Assembly (NCBI GenBank): GCA_031002005.1
Contig: JARYHS010013631.1
Coordinates: 71,394,684 to 71,458,683 of the forward strand
DNA: 64,000 nucleotides
Source of the DNA: Vandiemenella viatica
Lineage: Eukaryota; Arthropoda; Insecta; Orthoptera; Morabidae
Reading direction: 5' to 3'
Part shown: piece after piece, positions 22,740-34,970 of the stretch
Numbering within the stretch: position 1 is the stretch's first letter
How the letters are laid out: every line of letters starts with the position of its first letter
The notes under the pieces: model-generated
The model's database searches: none
What the model saw: only the letters and a program-made list of their open reading frames with translations
Told to the model about the DNA's origin: nothing
Position numbers and translations under genes: made by a program

Positions 22740-25313
22740 TAAAATTAGCACAGAAAACTCGAAGAACATGTTGGGTGAAAGAAATGGAAATGCCCAGTTA
22801 CCAAACCTCATAAGTGATTAGAAAACCCTGAGCACAATCAGCACTGTGCACATTTACAGCTATTGTTCAAAATTATAAAACGAAACAGTAAATAAAGTGT
22901 ACAAATTTTCTGCACTAATTTGTTGCAAGTGAGACTAAAATGGGACTAAATTAAATTGTTAAAAAGTTAATCTGTGACAAAATAATTAATTGCTTCCCTT
23001 TATCTGGAAGAGAGAGATAATTATACAGTTTTATAATCCTTGCCAATGTTCCGAGTATAGCCGCTGACAGGAAGCCATGCGCTGTAATATCATAATCGTT
23101 TCATGAGTTACCGGTGACAAGCGCTTGTACGGCTACAACAGACAGAAATTAATTACGTGAATCGATGCACGCGACCCAGCAGGCGATGTGCAGGTGACTG
23201 AGAAGTGAACTCCGAAATCTACAGCAAACAACATGTGTAATACATGATAACAAATCTCTCACAAAATACATCCACCCTCGCATTTTACTCTGGAGGCTAA
23301 TAATAGTGAAGAAATAAAAGGACGATTAGGCGTGTCACATTAGATCCAGTTTTTTTTTTAAGGTAAACAGGAGCACTACTACCTTTTGGCAAGGTCCTTA
23401 TTATCCAGAAATGGCTGTGTCTGATTCTGGCTGTTCGATAACGTCTGAAAATGGAAGTAAAAGATCCACTCTTAAATATATGTATCATTGTGTTTCCTTA
23501 GGACGGCAGAGCCAACAGTTATTTCAGAATATTCTATAATGATTTGCTCGAAGTTTGAGAAATTCATTTTGCTCCTCGCGTGATAACAATGCAAGCCTAA
23601 TTCAAAACAAAATTTTTACCAAAAATTTGACAGGAAGCTAAATTGTTATTCGAATCTTAGAAATATATATTTTTTTCCCACAGTTCGTGTAAGATAGATA
23701 TGTAATTGCTTCGACGACTGAGTGCCCAGGCGTTCAAAATAGTATCCAACGTTAACAGTTTGCAGTTCAAGCAGAATCGCGACAAACAGAACCTTCAACA
23801 TCCCAACAGGCGATAACGAGAACTTTACCAGCAGGCGTATGAGTTTTATCCTTGACAAGAGCGCTTTTGCACTCATTACATACTCGAAATAGTCGCTTCA
23901 GGAGCAAAGTGTTGTGCCCATGAACCTCATGTGTGAGTGTACTTATCAGCATAATTTCCTTTTGCCGCAAAGCGCTCGGATCCACATTCAATAATTTTAG
24001 CTTCGACAGAAATGTAACATCTTTTTAATTATTGCCCATATCTTAATTCAGTTAGTACATCAATTCCACCAAAACTTATTAATGTGTCTTGAAAAAAAAA
24101 AGTCTTGAATTTGCAAAGATGTCAGCAGCTTGATGCTTGTTCTGGGAGGACGTGCCTGGTGCCAGGGCCAACCTTCACAGATGTATTTGTGTCACTTGCA
24201 TACTAGACTAGAGGCTTCGAAAGTGAACCAGTTTAATCCCTGCCAACATACGCCATCTCTTTCTCAGGAAATACTTCACGAACTCAGAAGGTATTTTAGT
24301 CACAAAAACGAACCATGAGAATTATTTGGGGTATAAGCCCACGTACATAATACAGAAATCTAGATAAATGTAGTTAAATAAGATGTCACCTGAAAGTCTC
24401 AGTCTCTTTAAGTTAGCTTTAAATCCAGACATAGTTTTGCCTCACATCTAATTTTACTTTGCGAAAGAATTCTCTTTTTGGCATCTGGCAACCAAAGGTG
24501 ACTGAGAAAATAATGTTTGTTTTAGTGTATGGAAGATGAAGGTAGAAAAATTATTCGCAATCACTACAATCACTGATATGTTGTACAATCTTTTTATGGA
24601 AAAGATATTTAAAAATTTAACAGGCAATAAGAATCTCTGTAAAACGCATTCATACATAGTAATTAACGTGGGATCTTATGTATTATTAGTTGACACCAAA
24701 AACTGATTGTATTTTTGTGATGTTAAATTACTAAGCCGTAATCAACAATGGGTAATATTACTGTCTTGTTAAGGATTATATGTCCTCTTCCACATGCCGA
24801 AAAGTTTTGTCACGCGATACGATATATTGTTGATCTGTACACATAACTAGCGCTAACTTTTTTGTTGGCTTATGATCTACGTTTACATTTAAATTAATAA
24901 TTATGATGCACGTGTTCTTTTAAATTAATAATTATGCGTTGTGCAGTAGACACATGAATTTTATTTTCATTTATCATGATAATATGTAAGACAACTTCTA
25001 TATAAATAAGTGTTTGGAATTTTGTATTGCAACTTACTCCTACCAACTTCGCGTAGTACCTACAAGTACATTAATCAGCGTTAAAATATGCGCTCTTATT
25101 TCAAATGTTTTGGTTATATTTAGTCAGTTCTCGAAAACGAGCCCCATTTGGCGAGAAAAATTATTCCAGTAATGTTGAATCAAACGTTTCTGTTATCGCG
25201 TCATTTGCCTCCTCCCGATATAAAATCAGTTCTCTGAGTGTTAATCTTCAGTAACCACCAGAATTTGATCGCTCAAGCACGTTGGTGTGGAAGGGTGTAA
25301 GCTTGGACATAAT
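22740..25313. other. No gene seen
   Basis: AT-rich. Frames of 60-75 codons near 23300-24660 lack family resemblance. A short direct repeat 'ttttaaattaataattatg' occurs near 24885 and 24916. Confidence 0.5.
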
Positions 25314-27905
25314 ATATCGATATATCGAAACATAGATATTTTTTCATGAAATAATCGATATTTATCGCTGATATTTTTGTTCTCGATATATCAAAAATCG
25401 ATATTTAATTGGGGTATCATTTTTAAGTACCATTTCGATATTTTTTGTGTGAACGCAATTCAGTATCTATATATTCATACGCTAAGCGAAAACTTATGTT
25501 ACATTTTTAAGAATATTGCGCCCACGGAGTAGTGTGAGATTTGGCATAGTTAAAGATTATATGGAGAAGAAGTGAAGGAAGCTAAAATCTATATGTAATA
25601 TGCGTTACAAATACATTAAATTAAGTAAAATAAAACGCTCACTCACCTACGTAGTTCGTTCAGATGGCTGGTAGATGGCGCAGCTAGCGGCCTTACTTTG
25701 TCTTCTTTGGTGAAACAAAACAGTCGAAATTAATCTCTGAACTTGTAAAGAAGCAAGAAGCAACATTTCGAGGTCTGGTAGATAGTTACAGGAATAATGG
25801 GCGAACGGAGGAACTTAAAGAAATACAGAAAGCTAAAATTATATATAATATATTTTACAAACCTTGGAATCGATATAAGCAGTCAGAGATAATCGATTGC
25901 TTCAGTTGTAAACAAATGCGCAGTTTGTCTCTGGTTTGCGACATAGGCTGCGCAGAACGAATTTCCCGTAAACTTTTTACTCTTGGTCCAAGCCGTATTT
26001 CAACCTAACCATGATCACTATGACAAAACGACCCTATTTAGGTTGATATGATCCCTGTACCGATAATTTTTGTGTCATTTTTACAGTGCTGCTAACATTT
26101 CGCGGTTGCGGAGCATCCCATATTTTGGCATTTTTAATTTAATTCGTGGTGACTTTTCCGGAAAAGGAGAGTGCTAAACGTGAAGAGGACACTATAAGGA
26201 AACAGTTAATCCAAATTTCAACAGGTCAGTAACAGTTTTTCACTGGTGGAGAATGTCCAACCCCACGCAAAAATATAATAAGTATAGTTAATACATGTTA
26301 CAAATAGATTATTAAAATAAAAAATTAATTTGTGAACGTGTGTGTGCGCTTGAAATATGATCGGAGCCAATTTCCCCGCATTGAGACACTCTGTGGTCTT
26401 TGGTGAAACGAAAGACTCGGATAAAGAAGAAATTAATGTTTGAAGTTAGGAAAGGAATACTTTGAAAAGGGATGTAGCGATTCTGCCAGATACTATATCA
26501 GTGTTTCCCAACGTGGGGCCCACGCCCCACAGGGGGGTAATTTGGTTTTTTTAGGGGGGAAATTTAGAAATTGACTTGATGCGACTTTACCGCTTTCTCT
26601 TGGGTTTATTTAAATGCAATGCTAGATATAGATACAAAATATAGCAAAAAAGCAAATTCTTAAAATAGTGCTGTAAATAATTATTAGGTATAGTTTCGTT
26701 TGATGTTAGCAAAATATTTTTTTAATTAAAAATTAGGTATGGGGGGCAAAAAAAAAAAAAAAAAAAAAAAAAATATTAAAAGTGGGACATGACCCAAAAA
26801 AGGTTGGGAAACACTGTACTATATGGTCATTTGATTATTTAAAATGTTAAACTTTGGTGAAGTGTATTTTGATTTTTTAATTTCAATAATTTCATTAGAG
26901 AGAGAGAGACAAGAAATAAGGAATAATTATTTGAGTGAAATTCAAAATGATAATAGACTAAATTTAAATAGCGAACTCACAAAATAACGAAGTTATTTTG
27001 ATAGATACATTTAAATGCGTATGTTTCATAAAGCTAAAGCAGTTTTCCGGCCTAAATGAACTATCGGAAAATACATTTCATCATTTGCTATGGTTAGATT
27101 AGAAGCTAAAATTTAGCATACAGTCACGCGTGTAGTGTATCGTTTTAATTTTATAGGTAATGCAGAGAATTACTAGAGTATTACTCTTTCATGAAAGAAA
27201 CTAAACAACTTAATCAATTACGGTCGAATTTCGATCGCTGGGCGATCACTAGTCCTATTTAATGCGTTACATATATATTGGATATATATCAGTACATATC
27301 TGACCTAAAAGCGTTTAAAAAGTGAATTTGTTATAGTTTAACAGGTTTTCATCAATGGTTATGAGGATAAAGAAAGTTGTTAAATTTTAACAGGTTTACG
27401 TTAAGGTGAATTTTTGTCAACATATTTGATTGTTAACCGATAGGTTATTTTTATAGTTGAAGAATATTGATTAACCATACGTTTTGTGAAGTGGAAGGTT
27501 GACGCACATTAATAGCTTCTGTTTTCAGCTGGTTTTTTCATTGATGAATAACAATTAATGTGTTTACGAAATACTTGTTAAGCCAAGCCTCTTCTGAGTG
27601 ATCCGAAAGAGTGGCTTCTGCAGTTAACTTGGCGGCACCGGACAATAGGAGCAGATTGACGGGGGAACATGTAACACAGTGAGTACTTTTGAAGTTTGCA
27701 TGAAACGAATTCAGGGTTGATAGCTTTTAAAAAATATAAATTAATAAAATTTTCCGTAATTTGTGAATGTGTCTTTAATTTTCTTGTATATTTTGGGAAT
27801 ATTTTTAGATAAAATAGGAAAAATTTCGATATATTGAAATACCGATATTTTTTCTCGATATATATCGACATCATTTGTAAATATCGATACGATATTTATC
27901 CATAT
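25314..27905. repeat. Block bracketed by ATCGATAT palindrome clusters
   Basis: Dense 'atatcgata' and 'tatcgatatt' motifs fill 25314-25450 and 27823-27905 and are rare between them. Inside, 25550-25860 and 26240-26480 are diverged copies of each other (shared pieces 'gttacaaatagatta'-like and 'ctttggtgaaacgaaa'-like). Such motif-rich ends are typical of some hAT-type elements, but I could not define inverted ends or a target duplication. No transposase was seen. A MITE is nested at 26499. Confidence 0.4.
26499..26816. mobile_element. hAT-type MITE
   Basis: 318 bp with inverted ends 'cagtgtttcccaacgtgg' and (reverse complement) 'cagtgtttcccaacctt', flanked by a perfect 8-bp duplication 'tactatat' (26491-26498 and 26817-26824). 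The inside has an A tract and no ORF. Confidence 0.88.
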
Positions 27906-28251
27906 ATTTGTTTCATTTTCCTATACCTAGAAGGGCGGTGTGTGAAGCATTGTCGATCAAGATGTAATAACACATCTTGTGCACTCACTGTAGAATCTAA
28001 AATCGTATGCCAGAAACATTAAAAACTATGTGTGTGAAAGCTTTCAAGAATGAAAGACCATTACTATTGTGAAATGCTATGTGAACTCAACAAATGTAAA
28101 TGAATTCCAATTCTCCAAAGCAAATCGTGTAGTTTTAAGGTATATTTTCGGTGGGTTGCATTTCGAAGAAACTAAGAAGGTTGTGTTAAAAGTTAGAAAT
28201 TCTCGGGGACCTTACTTCACAGAATTACTTACAGATTGATTTGGTTATTTG
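27906..28251. other. No gene seen
   Basis: AT-rich spacer ahead of the SINE at 28252. Confidence 0.5.
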
Positions 28252-28493
28252 CATTTTTTTTTTTTTTTTTTTTTACTTATGGCTCTACGCCTCGTCGACA
28301 TCGAGGTCATTAGATGCGGGTGAGAGTGGGGACAAGGGACGGGAACGAATTCGATCATGGCCTTTAGAAGGAAGCATCCCGGCATTCGCCTGGAGTGATT
28401 TGGGGAAACCATGGATTCGAACCGGCGCGGCGTTCTCTCGAATGTTAGGCGAGAAAGTTTACCGTTCACCCACCACGCTGGGTGGTTACTTGC
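28252..28493 (-). repeat. tRNA-derived SINE
   Basis: Minus-strand copy with T tract 28256-28274, the 'gtcgacatcgaggtcattag' tail type, common body and head ending 'ccaccacgctgggtgg'. A short piece between body and B box is deleted. It lies 16 bp from the TIR element at 28510. Confidence 0.85.
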
Positions 28494-28509
28494 GTCTCAA
28501 AAATACAAC

Positions 28510-28960
28510 TAGTCCAGTCATTTAAGCTTAAATTAGGTAAGAATCTCGGAATTCGAGATACCCAGCTGTAAGTCTGTAAATACTTGTATATTGACACCCT
28601 AAAAGTGGTCTCTAAACCTACATATGGTAGGGTGTGCGCAACTATTAAATTTCGAGGTCAAAGGTCACAAAAAATCGTTTTTTTGCGCTTTTTTGTAAAT
28701 ATCTCATTTCCTATGGGTTTTTTGCTATTTGTATTTATTATCAATATTGTAGAATACAAAATTCTCTACAAATTTTGTCTAAAAAAATTTTTTATACGGT
28801 GAACCGTTTTGGAGATAGAGGGCGGAGAGCAGCACTTCAGGTCAACCGGTGCCTCCTGTCGAAAACGCGCCATATATAGTTGATGAACTATCTATAAATC
28901 AATGATTATAAATATTTGTCAATTTTTATTAACTATTATATTATATTTTATCATTTTCTT
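28510..28960 (+). repeat. Left terminal inverted repeat of the nuclease element
   Basis: Matches the reverse complement of 31361-31817. After the terminal 13-bp match comes a diverged ~20-bp patch, then a continuous match from the quasi-palindrome 'ctcggaattcgag' (28546) to about 28960. It contains 'aggtcaaaggtcacaaaaaa' and 'acggtgaaccgttttggaga'. Confidence 0.9.
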
Positions 28961-29312
28961 CATGCATTAAATCTATATCTATTCAATAAGACTGATAACC
29001 GTTTCCTGAAATTAAAAAATAATTAAGGGAAAAACTTAAATCATATTATAATTATATTCCCATTTACACTAATGACATTTTAAATAGAAAACAATTAAGT
29101 GCATCTTCTTTAAAATCTGTAAATTTTAAAATCCTTCCACTACGTCAAAAATTATACCTGGGAATTAAGGTCGGGCCACACTAGACCGCACCGCACCTGG
29201 CCCGCACCGCACCGGCCTTAAAATCGACTTTCACCACTGGCAAAGATTTGATTTGTTAATGCGAACATGCAAGGACTCTAACTAAATTTTACGAATATCT
29301 GATGAACCTGAA

Positions 29313-31097
29313 GTGAGGTTGAAAAAAAAAGGACACACTTCTAAAACAATCAGTAACGTTAAAACAATATTTAGTCGTAAAGGACCAGAAATTTCCGAAC
29401 TCCATGATCCTTTTCCAAATACTACGCAGTTAATATCGATAGCTTCTGGAATTTTTGGAAATGAACAAATTAACTGCCACAGAGCTTACGAAATTGGATT
29501 AGAGTCTATGAAGAAGATCACCGGCTTATCATTTAATGAAATAAAGTTGAAACGTTCCGAAAAAGTAATGCCGCTTTCCAGTGTTAACAAATCTGAAAAA
29601 ATAAATGATTGTAAAGTTGCAGTGGATCCATTATTACTTTTCCAAAGAATAACTGTCAGCAAACAATTTGAAAGTAATCTTGAAGAATATCTTCAATATG
29701 AATTGAGTCCGTATCCAACAGCTCTATTTGATAATGATGGCATGAGAAAAACAACAAAATCGTCATTGTTTGACAACATGAACCCAATTGTTTTTGTTCT
29801 CAATGAAAATAATGTGACGTTCATTATCGATGGCGGATTTCTTCTTCATCATGTTGTATGGAGCAGAGAAGATACTTTTTCTATTATTTTTGATAAATAC
29901 ATGAATTATTTACAAAGGCATTACAGTTCCAAAATAATTGTTGTATTTGACGGATATTCAGACTATAGTAAGAACGTAAAAGCTATGGAGCAGCAGAGAA
30001 GAACTGCTGCACTTTCAAAAAGGTATGAAGTCTGTTTCGATGAAACAATGGTTGTACCAGTTACTCAAGAAAAATTCTTATCAAATCGAAATAACAAAGA
30101 TATGCTCATTAACATGTTAACTGAAAAATTACAAGCTGCAAAAATTACTACTAAACAAGCCAGAGATGATGCGGATGTTCTTATTGTTGAAACTGCAATT
30201 GAAGAATCAAAGTCTGAAAAAACTGCAGTTATAATAGGACAAGATATTGATTTACTTGTCATTTTAATTGGGCGTACACTGTCTTAGGAACAAGATATTT
30301 TCTTTAAAAAAGTTGGGAAAGGAAATGTAAAAACGGAGATATACTCGACTAAAAGTTTTGATAATTATCCTCATTCCAAAACACATATTTTATTTCTGCA
30401 CGCATTAAGTGGCTGTGACACAACTTCAGCGCTTTTTAAAAAAGGAAAAAAATCATTTTTAAAAGTTTTTGAGAATCTGATAAATTTGGATGAACTAGCT
30501 GCAGCATTTGAGGAAGAAAATTGTTCGGCCCAGAGATTATTAGAGAGTGGAACTCAAACCTTATTGGCAGTCTATTATATAAATGCTCCGAAATCTGTGA
30601 AAAGTCTCGATCATCTTCGTTATATGCAATACGTCAAGTCTACAAAACTTAATAAACCTGTGCAGCTTTCAAATATTCCACCAACAAGTGCAACTGCTCA
30701 TCAACATTTCAAACGTGTATATTATCAAGTTCAAACTTGGTTAGGGCATGATTTGGAACCCCAGGTATGGGGTTGGGCAATGCGAAACGATTTTCTGGAG
30801 CCTATCATGACAATTTTACCACCTGCTCCAGCAGATTTGCTAAATACAATTTTCTGCAACTGCAAGAGTGGTTCGCGATGCGGATGCAGGAAAGCGGGCT
30901 TGCAATGCTCTTTAGCTTGTGGCCAATGTAATGGGCAAGCTTGTCTCAATGCTCTACCATATCAGAGCGACATTAACGAAGATGGAACCTTTGACCCCGA
31001 AATCATGGAAGAACTTGAGACAAATGTCGTTGAAGACGATAATGAAGACCAGTTTGAAATTTACCAGCAGCCGGAAGACGACGAAGAAGAGGAATAA
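29313..31097 (+). CDS. PIN/FEN-like nuclease with C-terminal CXC module; one in-frame TAG
   Basis: Open from 29286 with no ATG; the first start-like codon is GTG at 29313. The frame runs 595 codons to TAA at 31097, interrupted only by TAG at 30285-30287 (codon 325); the two halves are in the same frame. Motifs of the FEN1/XRN (PIN-fold) nuclease group: FIIDGGFLL near residue 171, VVFDGYS near 211, ARDDADVLIVE near 286 and GQDIDLLVIL near 309, supplying the acidic metal site. SGCDTTSALFKKGK near 365 resembles the helix-hairpin segment after the FEN active site. Residues 513-545 are cysteine-rich (CNCKSGSRCGCRKAGLQC and following), like a tesmin/CXC DNA-binding repeat. An acidic tail ends the protein. 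I recall similar uncharacterised proteins in many insects, but no established function. The N-terminus is probably truncated, since related proteins seem longer. Role in mobility is inference. Confidence 0.75.
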
Positions 31098-31360
31098 GAT
31101 GATTAAAATTATAAATTGTAGTTTTTGTACCCTTTATTCCATTTTTTTTACTTTTAATAAAAATAAATTTATTGAATGATATTTTTAATAAAATATTAAT
31201 TCATAATTTATTTAGTTTTTTCATCATGTAAGAAGTTATTAATATTAATTAGGTTAAAATTCAAATATAATTCCTATATTTTCGTTAACAATTCTGCAAT
31301 TACATGGGCAGGTAAGTGTTGTTAAATAAATTAATACTGAATAAAAAGTGGATAGGTTAG

Positions 31361-31817
31361 GAAAAAAATGATAAAATATAATATAATAGTTAATAAAAAT
31401 TGACAAATATTTATAATCATTGATTTGTCGATAGTTCATCAACTATATATGGCGCGTTTTCGACCGGAGGCACCGGTTGACCTGAAGTGATGCTGTGACC
31501 GCGCGCTCTCCGCCCTCTATCTCGAAAACGGTTCACCGTATAAAAAAAGTTTTTAAACAAAATTTGTAGAGAATTTTGTATTCTACAATATTGATAATAA
31601 ATACAAATAGCAAAAAAACAATAGGAAATGAGATATTTACAAAAAAGCGCAAAAAAAACGATTTTTTGTGACCTTTGACCTCGAAATTTAATAGTTGCGC
31701 ACACCCTACCATATGTAGGTTTTGAGACCACTTTTAGGGTGTCAATATACAATTATTTACAGACTTACAGCTTGGTATCTCGAATTCCGAGGTGAACTTA
31801 CTATAATGACTGGACTA
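31361..31817 (-). repeat. Right terminal inverted repeat of the nuclease element
   Basis: Inverted copy of 28510-28960. It retains ~13 bp ('gcgcggtcacagc' read on the minus strand) that the left copy lacks. Its inner limit is near 31361, where the two arms stop matching. Confidence 0.9.
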
Positions 31818-31820
31818 AAC

Positions 31821-32540
31821 CACGTTTCGACAATTCGTTAAAAAATAAACAGGCACAACGTTCTCACTAAAAATTTTGTATTTTTATTGTATTGTAAGAC
31901 CTAAATTTTCCTGGCTTTCGACTGCGACCCCCCGAGCAAGACGTGGCGAACCACCTTAAAGGTAAAACACATTGCACTAGTTCATTGGAAAGCGTAAATC
32001 GGCGTCACGTCTGTCTCCTATCGGAGGCAGCAGAGACGTAAAAGGAGGTAGGCGACGACGGATGGCATCGATACATGTTGCCGAAACGGGTCTTCAGTCG
32101 AGACGTAATGCCCTGCCAGAGACCAGACGCTTGACAAAGTGTCCGGCAGCAAGTTGGAGTGCCGTGCCTGGGGCTATCCGTCAGCGCCTCCTGCTGCCCC
32201 ACTCTCGACGAGTGGAACTGCTGACCTGCCAGCCTCCAGCAGCTCTCGCATTAATCTGAAAGGAGATGTTACTCGGTTCAAATGGAATATACGCGGAACT
32301 GTGACATATATAAATATATATATTATAAATGCGAAATTAACTCTATTTGTTACGTTTCTTGGGCTAAACGGCTACTCCAATCGTGATGAAATTTGACAAG
32401 GAGATGCTATTTGACATTAGGATGGGCATGGGATACCATAACATGTATACATAGGAACATATTGTCATTAAATTATGAAAACTATCTGAACAGTGAAAGA
32501 CAAACGCTTTATGTCTTTGTAATGCGTAATGTTAGAGAGC
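31821..32540. other. No gene identified; GC-rich patch
   Basis: 32000-32260 is clearly more GC-rich than its surroundings and open in short frames on both strands, but none resembles a known protein. It could be an unrecognised repeat or a gene 5' end without visible coding exon. Confidence 0.35.
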
Positions 32541-32549
32541 AAAGGCAGC

Positions 32550-32602
32550 GTAGCGCAGTGGTAACGTGCTTGCTTCGGGTTCAAACCCCACTGGGAGCAA
32601 GA
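32550..32602 (+). repeat. tRNA-like sequence, probably a SINE head
   Basis: 'tagcgcagtggtaa' matches a tRNA A box and 'gggttcaaaccc' a B box, about 20 bp apart. That spacing is too short for an intact tRNA and no acceptor-stem partner is visible, so this is a decayed tRNA-derived repeat rather than a tRNA gene. It is not the SINE family seen elsewhere in the window. Confidence 0.55.
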
Positions 32603-32609
32603 ATTTTTA

Positions 32610-33164
32610 CGAATTGTTTTTCATAGTTTGAGCCAAGCCTAGGATTTTGTAGTAAGGATACCATGTTCTGGTAAATCTTTGGCGGTATGATATGGCCCTA
32701 AGCGTTTACTTTATTCGAGGTATACTGGTTCCACAGGCAGTTTTTGTGTGATCTAAACTAATAATACTATACATGCGAAAGTAAGTCTCCGTCTTTTTTT
32801 TACGTTTTGACGACTATATGTGTATACCGAAATACTTTGTATCATTAGGAACGAAACTGGATCCTTTTTTTTCCGATATGAATAAATGAGACAGGTTCGA
32901 CGGTAGAATGGTATATCGATAGCGTTCCCGTCATATTATGCCGACATATCTTAGGTAACTTTCAGCTTTGTGTATCCAATTCCAGCAATCAAATTCTAAA
33001 TCCACGCGTACGAAGACGCGGGTAACAGATAGTATATATATGTATATATTTCCATGTAATGGCTTTCGGCATCTAAAGCCATACAGCGAACCTGATGAAT
33101 TTTTTCCAGCTTATTAGGCACACCACAGGACGGACATAATATTCACAGATACAACACTAAACAC
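32610..33164. other. No gene seen
   Basis: AT-rich sequence with no supportable feature. Confidence 0.45.
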
Positions 33165-33242
33165 CCATGCCAACGGCTGGAACCGAACCGGCAAACTTCG
33201 GTACGCGGAGCTAGCACTCTAGCCCCTACGCTACCAAGGCCT
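33165..33242 (-). repeat. tRNA-like sequence on the minus strand
   Basis: On the minus strand 'tggtagcgtaggggctagag' resembles an A box and 'ccggttcggttcc' a B box. No closed acceptor stem is visible. Probably another tRNA-derived repeat head. Confidence 0.5.
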
Positions 33243-34333
33243 GTGAACTGTGATATCTAGCCAATCTGCATATAACGACTGTACACTGTCTTCTCCTACT
33301 AACGAGTGTTTCGTAGAGTTTAGTTAAGCTTTTTTCAAGTCGTATTTTTTCTTGCGCTGAGTGTCTAGTTTAATTTCTTAGAATCGAATATTGGAACAGA
33401 TCTGGCTTTCGTATTTAATTTGAAAACTTGCAGTATAATTTTTGCGACGAATAACCAGTTCGTCCAGAATCATAATTGGGAAAGAGTTACTTAATGAACT
33501 GCTAAAATACGGCCGGAACAAAACTCAAACAATCTTGAAAATATGTTGGGCTTGTGGTTGTACCACTTGACCACTCTGTTATGATGCAAACTAAAGGTAT
33601 TCATTATGAATTTTGTCTTGTTTGGTTTCGTTTACTCACAAAAAATGTACGTTATGGTAATTAGTTCACTTTTAAATAATCCTTTTTTACATAAATCAAA
33701 GGTCATAAAGAAATGTTATATAGCTTGTCACGCTTTCTTTGACTAAACTGCACGAACTGAGTATTCTAATTAAGCCAAGATTAAAGTGTGTTTCTTTGCG
33801 AACGTAAACGTTCAAATATTCTCATCAAAATGCAATTAAAATCTTTGTCATTGTTTCTTGAGATATTCAAACTGAACAATCATGTCAACTATTACGGCAT
33901 TTGAAAAGTTTGTTACCATAATATTAGCGGAATTAGAAAGTTGAAATCAACTTTTAAAAAACAGATATCTCAAATTTGTTGAAGTACAGAAGCAAGTTAT
34001 GGTAAATACATTTTTGCAAAACATCCTAAAAACCATTTATTCCATAGATTTTTTCTTTTTTTAAATAACTGTGAACACTTTTAACTTTCTTTCTGTGTGA
34101 TTTCTACTTCGTTCTCAGAAACAATTCTATTTTATCATTTTTTGTGTGCATTATCTGGGAGCTAATTTTGCAATGGGAGACATAACTCAAATTATAGTAA
34201 TATATACAACAAACACAAACAGAAGTTCTTATAAAAACGTAGAAGTGAATCTATTTACTTACAAATCACGAAAGACGACAAAAACACACATTTTTTTTAC
34301 CTTGAGTCAAACGTGAGCTTGAAGGGAACAGGC
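33243..34333. other. No gene seen
   Basis: AT-rich, no ORF above 60 codons with any resemblance, no clear repeat. Confidence 0.5.
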
Positions 34334-34649
34334 AAATGAGGCGATAAAACTGATAACAAACCGAGTCCGGCCGGAAATTGACCAAGGGTAGGAAAGGTCA
34401 CCTATACTGAAACACGTTTTCGCCCCATTTTACGGATTGTGGACCTACTTAATTTTGTGCGGGATCCGTCAGACTGTCTAATGATGTGGGATAATGAGGC
34501 GATAAAACTGATAACAAACCGAGTCCTGCCGGAAATTGCCGAAGGGTAGGAAAGGTCACGTATACTGAAACACGTTTTCGCCCCATTTTACGGATTGTGG
34601 ACCTACTTAATTTTGTGCGGGATCCGTCAGACTGTCTAATGATGTGGGA
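34334..34649. repeat. 158-bp tandem duplication
   Basis: 34334-34491 is followed directly by a near-identical copy at 34492-34649, starting 'aatgaggcgataaaactg' and ending 'taatgatgtgggat'. The few differences include 'ccggccggaaattgacc' against 'cctgccggaaattgccg'. A local duplication; possibly the edge of a satellite. Confidence 0.92.
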
Positions 34650-34744
34650 TCCCGCGTTAATGGATTGCAATCCCTAATTGCGTTATTTGCAGAATGGTTT
34701 TAATAAATTCATAATTGACTGATACGGGGATTATTGTTCGTCTT

Positions 34745-34970
34745 TAGACCTGGGCGAGAATTACTGGCAAGTGGCCTTTTAGAAGATTTGTTGTTCTAGT
34801 TGTTTTAGGGCACGTCGACATTTCAGAAGGGACTATCACTCATTCCACTGGGGTGATTTCGGGAAGCTATGGAAAGCCAGTATCTAGATGACTGGACCTG
34901 GGAAGGAATCCGCATCGTTCGGAATTCTAGGCTCAATTGTTAAACGGTAATTCAGCATGCTCTTGGAATA
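34745..34970 (-). repeat. Degenerate tRNA-derived SINE
   Basis: Body pieces 'actggggtgatttcgggaag' and 'gactggacctgggaaggaat' place it as an old minus-strand copy of the common SINE. Many small changes. Confidence 0.55.

Larger units (their letters stand above)
28510..31817 (+). mobile_element. Long-TIR element carrying a FEN/XRN-like nuclease gene
   Basis: A 3.3-kb unit with ~450-bp terminal inverted repeats (28510-28960 and 31361-31817) around a single gene. Both ends start 'tagtccagtcatt'. 'aac' flanks each end (28507-28509, 31818-31820), a possible 3-bp target duplication that could also be chance. The inverted repeats stay very similar over their whole length (the left one lacks ~13 bp near 28830), so the unit moved or was corrected fairly recently. 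There is no RNase H-fold transposase; the only coding capacity is the nuclease/CXC gene, so either it is the mobilising enzyme or the unit is carried in trans. Confidence 0.75.

Noticed and set aside
28584..28802. 72-codon ORF repeated at 31417-31752
   Set aside because: It is the translation of the terminal inverted repeats of the nuclease element, not a separate gene.
32550..32602. Possible functional tRNA gene
   Set aside because: A and B boxes are too close and no acceptor stem pairs; better explained as a tRNA-derived repeat head.
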